Translations under genes and position numbers: made by a program | The notes under the pieces: model-generated | Seen by the model: only the letters and a program-made list of their open reading frames with translations | Databases searched by the model: none | Told to the model about the DNA's origin: nothing | Assembly (NCBI GenBank): GCA_035363115.1 | Contig: DAOSEM010000002.1 | Coordinates: forward strand, 248,001-312,000 | Origin: Syntrophales bacterium | GTDB lineage: Bacteria > Desulfobacterota > Syntrophia > Syntrophales > PHBD01 | DNA length: 64,000 nt | Reading direction: 5' to 3' | In this document: piece after piece, positions 9,892-17,452 of the stretch | How the letters are laid out: each line of letters begins with the position of its first letter | Numbering within the stretch: position 1 is the stretch's first letter

Positions 9892-10841
9892 ATGTTCCGC
9901 ATCCGGAAGATTTTCGACGACGTTCAGAAGAGAAACCGCCTGGCCATCGATCAGGTGCGGTCCATCCTGGCGGCACGTTTCCAGGGGCTGGGCCAGGGCA
10001 CAATCGACCGCTGCCCCCCGACGGCTCCGTGTACCCCTATGACTTTCCAATCCGCAACCAGACCCGGCCGCCGGTGGAGCTGGCCGTCCGGGCGGGGTAC
10101 TACTGCATCGACACGTTCACGCCCCTCAACCGGAAAGCCTTCGTAGCGGCGAAGCGGGCCGTCGACTGTGCACTGACCGGCGCCTCCCTGATCCTCGAGG
10201 GGGTCCGGCTGGCCTATGCCCTCGTGAGGCCGCCGGGACACCACGCAGAGCCCCGCGCCTTCGGGGGCTTCTGTTATTTCAACAACGCCGCCGCCGCGGC
10301 CCAGTACCTGAGCGAGTTCGGGTCCGTGGCGATCCTGGACCTGGACTACCACCACGGGAACGGGAACCAGGTGATCTTCTATCGGCGGTGCGACGTCCTG
10401 ACCCTCTCGATCCACGCCCATCCGTCCCTGGCCTATCCCTATTTCAGCGGGTTCGCCGACGAGAAGGGAGAAGGGGAGGGGGCCGGATGCAACGGGAACT
10501 ATCCCCTCCCGGAGGCGGTGGACGGTCCTGCCTACCTGGCGATGCTCGACAGGGTTCTTTCGCGGGTCCGGCATTTCCGGCCGAAGTTTCTTGTGGTATG
10601 CCTCGGCCTGGACACGGCCCGGGGGGATCCGACGGGAAGCTGGAGCATGAAGGCGCGTGAATTCAAGGAGATGGGCCTGCGGATCGGGGGTCTGCGCCGG
10701 CCGACGCTGGTGGTGCAGGAGGGGGGATATGACAACCGCTCCATTGGGGCGAACGCCCGGTCGTTCTTCGAGGGGCTCTGGTCTGGGACGTTTCTGGACA
10801 ACAGGAGGCCGGGAAACGGGCTGAACAGTCGCGGCGGATAA
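9892..10841 (+). pseudogene. Histone deacetylase-family gene with internal deletion and frame change
   Basis: The C-terminal part is a clear HDAC-type zinc amidohydrolase: RPPGHHAEP (His pair), DLDYHHGNG (metal ligands), LGLDTARGDPTG and EGGYD are intact. The ATG at 9892 opens a different frame encoding MFRIRKIFDDVQKRNR, which resembles the N-terminus of larger proteins in which an acetyltransferase-like domain precedes the HDAC domain. That frame runs only to about 10010. The HDAC sequence then begins abruptly at about 10012 in another frame, near a run of six C, without the first part of its domain. The simplest reading is a deletion of several hundred bases that also changed the frame. Confidence 0.72.
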
Positions 10842-10966
10842 GGAGTACAAAGCGGCGAGACCGGCGCCCCGGATCGCGGGAGTCACCGGTTGAGGTGCAC
10901 CGAACCGGACGGATTCTTTGCTTCACAAGCCGATTCCACCTGCCGGGGGAAAGGGCTGGCGGAGTG

Positions 10967-11644
10967 TCAGCGACTGTTTTCCTCTTTCTCTCCCCGGATC
11001 TTCCTCACTTGCTGCGCGATATCCTCCAGCTCTGCGTTCGCCCTGGTGATGTCGTCGTTTATGAGGACGGACATCCGCTTCCTCAACTCCGAGAGCTTCT
11101 TTCCCCTGTCGGACGGTTTGTCGCGATTCTCCTTGTAGAAGATGTCGTGCTCGATCTCCGACCAGGCGTGGTAGAGGATGGAGGTCATCTGGATCTCGCA
11201 CTTCATGCCCCGGAATTTCCGGTATTCGCTCAGCCGGTACCGCTTTTCGCCGAAGGAGACTGTCAGGTGCGTCGCCCGGTAGCCCTCCTCCTTACAGTGG
11301 TCCTCCCGCCGGATTGGACCACTCAGTTCCCTGTGAAGCTCCCGGATGAAGCATTCCTTTTCACTTTCCAGATAGAAGATGACGCGGACGCCCGCCAGGT
11401 CCTCCACGTCTCCCAGCACCCGGTAGCACCGGTCCCTCCTGCGGCGGATCTTGGAACGCAGTTTCTCGACTTCTTTCACGCGGTGAGTCAGGTGGAATTT
11501 GTATCCCCCGTTCTGGAGGAGGCTGTACAGGAGGTTGCTCATGGCGAGGCACAGGTCGGCGTAGACGGGCCTCAGGCGCCTGTACTCCGCGATCAGGGCG
11601 TGTTCATCCGTTTTTCCCGAGTGGTCGGTGGGTTTCAAAACCAT
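10967..11644 (-). CDS. RelA/SpoT-domain protein (small alarmone synthetase-like)
   Basis: A 225-residue protein built almost entirely of a RelA/SpoT nucleotidyltransferase fold, with no HD hydrolase, TGS or ACT domain. Visible motifs are DLAGVRVIFYLESE (fold core), GYRATHLTVSF (G-loop position) and CEIQMTSILYHAWSEIEHD. The usual QIRT of classical synthetases reads QMTS here. The ATG at 11644 follows AGGAGA at good spacing. It lies 16 bases after the aminotransferase gene and is probably co-transcribed with it. It may make (p)ppGpp or pyrophosphorylate another target, as toxic small synthetases do; no antitoxin-like neighbour was seen. Confidence 0.8.
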   Translation of the reverse strand: MVLKPTDHSGKTDEHALIAEYRRLRPVYADLCLAMSNLLYSLLQNGGYKFHLTHRVKEVEKLRSKIRRRRDRCYRVLGDVEDLAGVRVIFYLESEKECFIRELHRELSGPIRREDHCKEEGYRATHLTVSFGEKRYRLSEYRKFRGMKCEIQMTSILYHAWSEIEHDIFYKENRDKPSDRGKKLSELRKRMSVLINDDITRANAELEDIAQQVRKIRGEKEENSR

Positions 11645-11660
11645 TTCTCCTGCTATCCGT

Positions 11661-12776
11661 TCAGTTTCTGTCGAGGACCCGCCGGAGGGCGTCCAGAAAA
11701 CGATCCACGTTCTCCCGCCGGGCCGTATGGCCCATGAGACCGATCCGCCAGATCTTTCCCGCCAGGGGACCGAGCCCCCCGCCGATCTCGATCTTGAACT
11801 CCTGCCTCAGCCTCTTTCGGACGGCGAGCTCGTCGATCCCTTCCGGGCAGCGGACGGTGTTGAGCATGGGCAGGCGGAAGGACTGATCCACCAGCATCGT
11901 GAGCCCCATGGTTTCCAGCCCGGCCACGAGGGCCTCGTGGGTTTCCCGGTGCCGGGCGAAGGCCTTCTCCGGACCTTCCTCCAGGACCAGCCGCAGGGAC
12001 TCGTACAGGGCGTAGAGCATGTTCACCGGGGCCGTGTGGTGGTAGACCCGGTTCTGGTTCCAATAGTTCGTGATGAGGCTCAGGTCCAGGTACCAGTTGG
12101 GGACCTTGGCCTTGCGGCCGTTCAGCTTCGCCGCGGCCCGATCCGAAAAGGAGAGAGGGGCCAGGCCCGGCGGGCAGGAGAGGCACTTCTGGGTGCCGCT
12201 GTAGAGAGCGTCGATGCGCCAGTCGTCCATGCGGACCTCGATCCCGCCCAGGCTCGTGACGGCGTCCACCAGGTAGAGCGTGTCCGTGTCGGCCATCATC
12301 TTCCCGATCTCGGCGACGGGGTTCCGGACGCCCGTGGAGGTCTCGGCGTGCACCACCGCCACGATGGAGAAGGGGCCTTTCTTGAGGGCCTCTGCGGTGC
12401 GATCGAGATCGACGGGGGTTCCCCACTCGAACTCCAGGGCCTCCACGCGGGCTCCCAGCCGCCCCGCCACGTCCTGCATGCGGCGGCCGAAGACGCCGTT
12501 CGTCAGGATGAGAACCGGGTCCCCGGGCTCCACCAGGTTGACGAAGCAGGCCTCCATCCCGGCGGAGCCGGTCCCCGACATGGGAACCGTGAGGGCGTTT
12601 TTCGTGTTCAGGAGTTCCTGGAGCATGGACTTGGCGCCGTCCATGATGGTCAGGAAGTAGGGGTCCAGGTGGCCCAGTGTGGGTTTCGCCAGGGCCTTGT
12701 AGACCGTCGGGGGCACGCAGGACGGGCCGGGGCCCATGAGCAGGATTTCTTCGATGCCGTCGAGCAGATTTTTCAT
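11661..12776 (-). CDS. Class V PLP aminotransferase (alanine/serine-glyoxylate type)
   Basis: Fold-type I aminotransferase of 371 residues in the class V group that includes alanine-glyoxylate and serine-glyoxylate/pyruvate transaminases. Seen: N-terminal MGPGPSCVPPTV, TLGHLDPYF, the GTGSAGMEA phosphate-binding turn, LVDAVTSLGG (Asp to pyridine N) and SGTQKCLSCPPG (Schiff-base Lys). The ATG at 12776 is preceded by GAGGAGG about 9 bases away, so the much longer open frame upstream is chance. The divergent neighbours include a 2-hydroxyacid dehydrogenase that could act on glyoxylate or hydroxypyruvate, which makes a glyoxylate/serine role plausible but unproven. Confidence 0.88.
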   Translation of the reverse strand: MKNLLDGIEEILLMGPGPSCVPPTVYKALAKPTLGHLDPYFLTIMDGAKSMLQELLNTKNALTVPMSGTGSAGMEACFVNLVEPGDPVLILTNGVFGRRMQDVAGRLGARVEALEFEWGTPVDLDRTAEALKKGPFSIVAVVHAETSTGVRNPVAEIGKMMADTDTLYLVDAVTSLGGIEVRMDDWRIDALYSGTQKCLSCPPGLAPLSFSDRAAAKLNGRKAKVPNWYLDLSLITNYWNQNRVYHHTAPVNMLYALYESLRLVLEEGPEKAFARHRETHEALVAGLETMGLTMLVDQSFRLPMLNTVRCPEGIDELAVRKRLRQEFKIEIGGGLGPLAGKIWRIGLMGHTARRENVDRFLDALRRVLDRN

Positions 12777-12941
12777 GACGCCGCACCTCCTCTGCGGATC
12801 TTCTCCGGTGGATTCGGGGTGAAGGAACCGGTTGCCTGGAATCCTTGCGGATCCTCGGTCTTTTCTATAGCGAAAAGATTTGTTAATGTCCAATGTACCA
12901 TCCAGCAGATCATGCAAGCCTTTCGGAAAGGAGAACGGAAT

Positions 12942-13232
12942 ATGCTCAGGCACGTGGTGTTCGTGAAGTTCAAGGCGGGGGTGACGGCGGAGCAGGTGGA
13001 AGAGGTGAAGAAGGCCCTGGGAAGCCTGCCGGGAAAAATCCAGGAGATCAAGGGGTGGGCCTACGGACCCGACGTTCTGAGGACGGAGCGCTCCGTCGAC
13101 TTCGCCCTCGTGGCCGATTTCGAGGACGTGGAAGCCCTGAAGCGCTACCAGGTCCACCCGGACCACGTCCCGGTCCTGGGGCTGGTGCGCTCCGTGAGCG
13201 AGGTGCTGCAGGTCGCGGATTTCTACCTGTAG
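12942..13232 (+). CDS. Dabb-family (stress-responsive A/B barrel) protein
   Basis: A 96-residue ferredoxin-like alpha+beta barrel protein. The pattern MLRHVVFVKFK near the start, a middle helix, then RSVDFALVADFED and YQVHPDHVPV is typical of the Dabb domain, whose members are small dimeric proteins of varied or unknown function. The ATG at 12942 follows AAAGGAGA with good spacing. It is divergent from the aminotransferase and sits 63 bases before a 2-hydroxyacid dehydrogenase, so it may belong to the same metabolic unit. No catalytic assignment can be made. Confidence 0.85.
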   Translation: MLRHVVFVKFKAGVTAEQVEEVKKALGSLPGKIQEIKGWAYGPDVLRTERSVDFALVADFEDVEALKRYQVHPDHVPVLGLVRSVSEVLQVADFYL

Positions 13233-13295
13233 GAAAGAATCAGGACGGATGTTTTGTGCGGCATCATAAGTCCGGCCTTTTTTCGGGGGGAAGCG

Positions 13296-14270
13296 ATGAG
13301 AAAGAACGTGCTGGTGACCCTCAACCTGCCGAAGGAGCCCCTCGACCGGCTGGGGGGCGAGTGCGAGGTGGACTTCCATTCCGAGGACCGCCCCATGGAG
13401 CGCAAGGCATTTCTGGAGCGGCTCCCGGGAAAGGAAGGCCTGCTGCCTTCGATCACCGATGCGGTGGACGCGGAGGCCATGGACCGGGCGCCGGGCCTCC
13501 GGATGATCGCCAACTTCGGCGTGGGCTTCAACAACATCGACGTGGCGGCCGCCACGGCCCGGGGCATCCCCGTGTCCAACACGCCGGGGGTGCTCACCGA
13601 TGCCACCGCGGATGTGGCGTTTGCCCTGATCCTGGCGGTGAACCGCCGGGTGGTCGAAGGGGACCGGATGGTCCGGGAAGGACGGTTCCGTTTCTGGGCG
13701 CCGTTTCTCTTTCTTGGAAGCGAGGTCTCCGGCAAGACCCTGGGGATCGTCGGGATGGGACGCATCGGCCAGGCCGTGGCCCGGCGTGCCCGGGGATTCG
13801 GCATGCCGGTGCTCTACAACAACCGGAGCCGCCTGGGGCGTGAGGAAGAGGCGGCCCTGGGGGCTTCCTTCCGGTCTCTCCCGGACCTCCTCGCGGAGGC
13901 AGACATCGTGTCCCTCCACGTTCCGCTGACGCCGGAGACCCGCCACCTGATCGACCGGGAGGTCCTGGGGCGCATGAAGCCCTCGGCAGTCCTGATCAAT
14001 ACCTCCCGGGGACCCGTGGTGGACGAGAAGGCCCTCGTGGACGCCCTCCGTGCAGGTACCATCGCCGCGGCCGGCCTGGACGTCTACGAGGAAGAGCCCA
14101 GGCTGGCGGCCGGACTGGCGGAACTGGACAACACCGTCCTCCTGCCCCATGTCGGGAGTGCCACGTGGGAGACCCGGATGAAGATGGCCGATCTGGCCGT
14201 GACGAATCTCCTGGCGGGGCTGCGGGGAGAACGGCCGCCGAACCTCGTCAATCCGGAGGTCTGGAAATAA
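13296..14270 (+). CDS. D-isomer-specific 2-hydroxyacid dehydrogenase
   Basis: NAD(P)-dependent dehydrogenase of 324 residues, of the glyoxylate/hydroxypyruvate reductase and phosphoglycerate dehydrogenase family. The dinucleotide motif GIVGMGRIGQAVARRA is near the middle. Catalytic residues are in NTSRGPVVDE (Arg), DVYEEEP (Glu) and LPHVGSAT (His). There is no C-terminal ACT domain, so a biosynthetic serA is unlikely. The ATG at 13296 follows GGGGGAAG; the frame opens earlier (13254) but without a ribosome site. Glyoxylate reductase is the favoured call given the nearby class V aminotransferase. Confidence 0.88.
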   Translation: MRKNVLVTLNLPKEPLDRLGGECEVDFHSEDRPMERKAFLERLPGKEGLLPSITDAVDAEAMDRAPGLRMIANFGVGFNNIDVAAATARGIPVSNTPGVLTDATADVAFALILAVNRRVVEGDRMVREGRFRFWAPFLFLGSEVSGKTLGIVGMGRIGQAVARRARGFGMPVLYNNRSRLGREEEAALGASFRSLPDLLAEADIVSLHVPLTPETRHLIDREVLGRMKPSAVLINTSRGPVVDEKALVDALRAGTIAAAGLDVYEEEPRLAAGLAELDNTVLLPHVGSATWETRMKMADLAVTNLLAGLRGERPPNLVNPEVWK

Positions 14271-14437
14271 TTCTGGAGAATGCAGGCCTCGGAGAAACGG
14301 ACGGATTTGAAATCCGTTCCTCTTCCTTTTTTCTCTTTTTTAAGAAAATCAGGCGCGGATGGTAGGCAGGCATGTGGGAGCAGGGCTTCCCTCGCGCTCA
14401 GAAGCGTTTTTTCGACCCTGCAACGTCTCGCTCCGCT

Positions 14438-14484
14438 GCAAAGTCATAACTCGCGCCTGGGGGCGCTCAGACAGATGACTTTGC
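14438..14484. repeat. Inverted repeat forming a nested hairpin
   Basis: GCAAAGTCAT at 14438-14447 is the exact reverse complement of ATGACTTTGC at 14475-14484. The 27-base spacer contains an inner stem GCGCC-TGGG-GGCGC. This gives a two-level stem-loop in the non-coding region. Confidence 0.7.
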
Positions 14485-14602
14485 GGGCGCTGCGCTGCGA
14501 CGGCAGGGTGCCCCGAAAAAGCCGCTATTCGCGCTCCGGGAAGCCCCTCCTCCCCACAAACGTTCGCGGGGGCGCGACCGGGGGTTCCCAGAGGAGCAAT
14601 CA

Positions 14603-14662
14603 GAAAACGTTTCCGGACCAATGGCTCATCGGTTTCATAAGGCGTAGAGCGGAAACGTTTTC
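14603..14662. repeat. 13-bp perfect inverted repeat
   Basis: GAAAACGTTTCCG at 14603-14615 and its exact reverse complement CGGAAACGTTTTC at 14650-14662, separated by 34 bases. Each arm contains the AACGTT core. It could be a protein-binding pair or an RNA stem. Confidence 0.65.
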
Positions 14663-14764
14663 GCGACAGCGGGAGCCCCCGTGGCAGCCCCCGCGCCTCA
14701 ATGCGAAGTCAAAGAAAATAGGAGAACGGATTTCAAATCCGCTTCTTTTTGCGTTCTCGCGTGT

Positions 14765-14926
14765 TCATGCCTTGGGTGTCCAGTAGGCGCAGTCACGCGT
14801 GGCATCGGTGATCACGTGGTCGACGAAGCGGGCGAAGCGCCAGCAGTGCTCCCGGGCGCCTTCTGCCTCGCTCTCGAAGTACAGGCAGGCGATGCAGGTC
14901 GATTTGCTTTCCTCTTGTCTTTCCAT
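14765..14926 (-). CDS. Small four-cysteine protein, unknown function
   Basis: A 53-residue soluble protein beginning MERQEESKSTCIACLYFE. Cysteines are spaced as C-x2-C near the N-terminus, a third in EHCWRF and a fourth in RDCAYWTPK, which would suit a small metal or Fe-S site. The reading frame is supported by a strong AAAGGAGG about 7 bases before the ATG. No family was recognised. It lies downstream of the VWA gene but is separated from it by the second copy of the dispersed repeat. Confidence 0.65.
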   Translation of the reverse strand: MERQEESKSTCIACLYFESEAEGAREHCWRFARFVDHVITDATRDCAYWTPKA

Positions 14927-14991
14927 GGTTTCCCCTCCTTTGAAGGACGAATGAATGAACACGTGAAAAGGACGGATCCATCTGCCCTTTT

Positions 14992-15117
14992 CCGTGCGGT
15001 TCAAAAGGGGTTGGATGCAAGGCGCCCGCAATTCCGGGCCGCGAGGCGTACTTGATGGTACGTCGAGTGGCACGGGATCAGGGCAACGCCGCAGACGATC
15101 CCTTTTCAACCGCACGG
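14992..15117 (+). repeat. Dispersed repeat with inverted termini, copy 2
   Basis: A 126-bp unit bounded by a 17-bp inverted repeat with a single mismatch (CCGTGCGGTTCAAAAGG at 14992-15008, CCTTTTCAACCGCACGG at 15101-15117). Internally it matches the reverse complement of the unit at 8963-9085. It ends two bases before the VWA gene's stop codon, so both copies abut the 3' end of a gene. Confidence 0.8.
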
Positions 15118-15118
15118 G

Positions 15119-16468
15119 CTAATGCCGGGTGCGCGCCAGCAACGCCCCGATCACCCGTTCCAGGTGGTCCAGGGTGTTGCACTCCCGGGCCGTGTGGCAG
15201 TACGGCAGGAAGCGCTTCATCTCCGAGTCGCCGGTTCCCCAGAACGATCGCGGCTCCGGATTCAGCCAGACAAGGCGCCGGCACCGCTGGTAGACCTCCC
15301 GGAGGATGCGGGCATCCGGGTCGGCGTTGTTGTTCCGCCCGTCCCCAAGAAACAGGACGGTCGTCCGTCTGGTCACGGCATCCAGGTATTGCTGCCGGAA
15401 GTCTTTCAGCGACCGGGAATAATCCGTCAGGCCCATGACGATCGGCAGGTCCGCACCCTGCTGGAGACGGTCCACGGCCTCCTCCACGGGATATCGATCA
15501 AAGACGTCCGACACCTCCACCAGGTTCGAGCAGAAGACGAAGGTGCGGATACGGAGGATCTCCTCGTTGAGGCCGTAGAGGAACAGGAGAAAGAAGCGGA
15601 CGAGGCGCATCATGGACCGGCTGATGTCGCAGATCACCAGCACGTCGGGCCGGTTCAGCTTCCGCTGTTTCCACTTCGGGTCGAAAAGGAAGCCCCCGTA
15701 GGGCACGTTGTGCCGAAGGGTTCGCTTGAAGTCCAGGTGGCCCCGCCGGGCCGCCTTCCTCCGGCGCGAGTGGATGTCGTTGAGACGCTTCACGAGGCGG
15801 CGGATCATCTCGCCCATCTTCTCGAAGTGGCGCTGCTCCAGGTGGGAGAGACGGGTCTTCCGCAGGGCGTCCTCCAGATACTGGTTGACAAGGCCCTGGC
15901 CGTAGAGGTCGAGCTGCTGCTCCACGTAGCGCCGGACACTCTCCGTGAGCTCCTGGCGGGCCGCCTGGAGCGTGTCGGCCTGGGCCAGGGAGACGCCGCT
16001 GCCGGCCCCCGAGAGGGTGCGGATCGCTCCGTCGAGCCCCTCGATCCCCAGCGCGTTGAGGATACGGACGGTGTAGAGGCTCCGCTGCGTCGGCAGGCGG
16101 ATGGACCGGATTCCGGCCTGCCGGGAAGCTTCCTGGAGGGCTGCTGCGAGAGCGGCCTGATCCCGCTGGAGAAGCATCCGGCTCAGGGGATCCTCCGGGA
16201 GCGGGGCGTCCCGGGACGGATCGTCTTCCTGCCCCGGAACGGTGGCGTTGCAGGAAAACTCGGTGAAGAAACGGTCGAAGGTGTCGGAGAACAACGCCTT
16301 CTCGCGCCCGGACTTGGCCAGGGCGGCGCCGAGGGAATCCTTCAGGAGCAGGCGGTTTCCGTACCCCACCAGCGTGGCGGCGGCGCAGGCGTCGAGGGTC
16401 TCGGCGACGGAGATCCGGACTCCCGCCAGCCGCAGGGCCGTGACGAAGTCCTCCAGCACCCGGTCCAT
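15119..16468 (-). CDS. VWA-domain CoxE-like protein
   Basis: A 449-residue soluble protein with a C-terminal von Willebrand factor A domain. The MIDAS motif D-x-S-x-S reads DISRS in VICDISRSMMR, and LGDGRNNNAD follows later. The N-terminal half is a helical CoxE-type region. Proteins of this kind work with MoxR AAA+ ATPases as chaperones that assemble or activate metalloenzymes. The start at 16468 was chosen because it lies 4 bases after the stop of the MoxR gene; a 13-residue longer start overlapping MoxR is possible. The last base of the gene is close to a dispersed repeat. Confidence 0.87.
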   Translation of the reverse strand: MDRVLEDFVTALRLAGVRISVAETLDACAAATLVGYGNRLLLKDSLGAALAKSGREKALFSDTFDRFFTEFSCNATVPGQEDDPSRDAPLPEDPLSRMLLQRDQAALAAALQEASRQAGIRSIRLPTQRSLYTVRILNALGIEGLDGAIRTLSGAGSGVSLAQADTLQAARQELTESVRRYVEQQLDLYGQGLVNQYLEDALRKTRLSHLEQRHFEKMGEMIRRLVKRLNDIHSRRRKAARRGHLDFKRTLRHNVPYGGFLFDPKWKQRKLNRPDVLVICDISRSMMRLVRFFLLFLYGLNEEILRIRTFVFCSNLVEVSDVFDRYPVEEAVDRLQQGADLPIVMGLTDYSRSLKDFRQQYLDAVTRRTTVLFLGDGRNNNADPDARILREVYQRCRRLVWLNPEPRSFWGTGDSEMKRFLPYCHTARECNTLDHLERVIGALLARTRH

Positions 16469-16472
16469 CGGA

Positions 16473-17423
16473 TCAGCCCGCGTCGTTGCGCAGGAGCAGC
16501 GGGGCAAGCTGCGGCATCCGCTCCTCCACGGTATGCACGTCGTCCTGGTACTTCAGGAAGACGTGGAGGGTGTCGCGTACGACCTCCGTGGTCAGGCGCT
16601 CCGCGTGGAGCAGAACGACCACCCGCGCCCAGTCTATGGTCTCGCTGATGGAGGGGGCCTTCTTCAGGTCCAGGCCCCGGATCTCCTGGATGAAGGAGAC
16701 CAGCTGCTTCTCCAGCTTCTCCGGCAGGTCCGGGACGCGGCTGCGGACGATCCGGCGCTCCAGGGCGGCGTCGGGGAAGGGAATGAAGAGGTGGAGGCAG
16801 CGCCGTTTCAGGGCCTCGCTCAATTCCCGGGTGTTGTTGCTGGTGAGGAAGACAAAGGGGCGGGACGCCGCGGAGACCGTGCCGATCTCCGGAATGGACA
16901 CCTGGTATTCCGAGAGGATCTCCAGGAGGAAGGCCTCGAACTCCTCGTCGGCCTTGTCGATCTCGTCCACCAGGAGGACCGCGCCGCCGGGGTGCTCCAG
17001 GGCCTTCAGGAGCGGCCGCGGCTCCAGGAAATGGCGAGAAAAGAAGATATCGTCGTACCGGTGGAGCTTGTCGATGGCCGCCGCGAAGCCGTTGTCCCGG
17101 GAGACGATCTCGTCGAGCTTGTCCTTCAGGAGCTGCGTGTAGAGGAGCTGCTTGCCGTATTTCCACTCGTACAGCGCTTTTGCCTCGTCGAGCCCCTCGT
17201 AGCATTGCAGGCGGATCAGCGGGAGGTCCAGGAAGGCGGCGGCCGTCTTGGCCAGCTCCGTCTTGCCGACGCCGGCGGGCCCCTCCACGAGGATCGGTTT
17301 CCCCAGGTGCCAGGCAAGATACACCGTCGTGGCGATGGCGCGGTCGGCGATATAGCCCGTCCCGCGGAATCCCTGCTGGACCGCTTCCCAGGAGGCGATC
17401 CGGTTCTGCCGGTCTTCGTTCAT
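16473..17423 (-). CDS. MoxR-family AAA+ ATPase
   Basis: AAA+ ATPase of 316 residues of the MoxR group. Walker A is GPAGVGKT at residues 48-55, Walker B is AVLLVDEIDKAD and sensor 1 is FVFLTSNNTRE. It is expected to form a ring that remodels a client protein together with the VWA protein encoded immediately downstream. The ATG at 17423 is preceded by GGAAAGG; the frame is open to 17456, overlapping the acyl-CoA dehydrogenase stop. The upstream dehydrogenase and MarR regulator appear to be in the same operon, so the client may be the product of that neighbour. Confidence 0.9.
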   Translation of the reverse strand: MNEDRQNRIASWEAVQQGFRGTGYIADRAIATTVYLAWHLGKPILVEGPAGVGKTELAKTAAAFLDLPLIRLQCYEGLDEAKALYEWKYGKQLLYTQLLKDKLDEIVSRDNGFAAAIDKLHRYDDIFFSRHFLEPRPLLKALEHPGGAVLLVDEIDKADEEFEAFLLEILSEYQVSIPEIGTVSAASRPFVFLTSNNTRELSEALKRRCLHLFIPFPDAALERRIVRSRVPDLPEKLEKQLVSFIQEIRGLDLKKAPSISETIDWARVVVLLHAERLTTEVVRDTLHVFLKYQDDVHTVEERMPQLAPLLLRNDAG

Positions 17424-17452
17424 GATTACCTTTCCGTCCATTCGCGTTTCCG

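Larger units (their letters stand above)
14271..14764. other. Structured non-coding region
   Basis: No convincing gene in about 490 bases; the open frames here have no recognisable protein. It is bounded by two similar units: one at 14291-14330 (GGAGAA, then the near-palindrome ACGGATTTGAAATCCGT at 14301-14317, then a T-rich tail), and one at 14721-14750 (GGAGA, ACGGATTTCAAATCCGC at 14726-14742, then TTCTTTTT). Two longer inverted repeats lie between them. It may be a remnant element or encode a structured RNA. Confidence 0.5.

Noticed and set aside
11661..14150. Single 829-residue minus-strand frame
   Set aside because: Only its last 371 codons are the aminotransferase, which has its own ribosome site at 12776; the rest is antisense to the Dabb and dehydrogenase genes.
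14280..14786. 168-residue plus-strand frame in the structured region
   Set aside because: No ribosome site, no recognisable protein, and it spans the inverted repeats.
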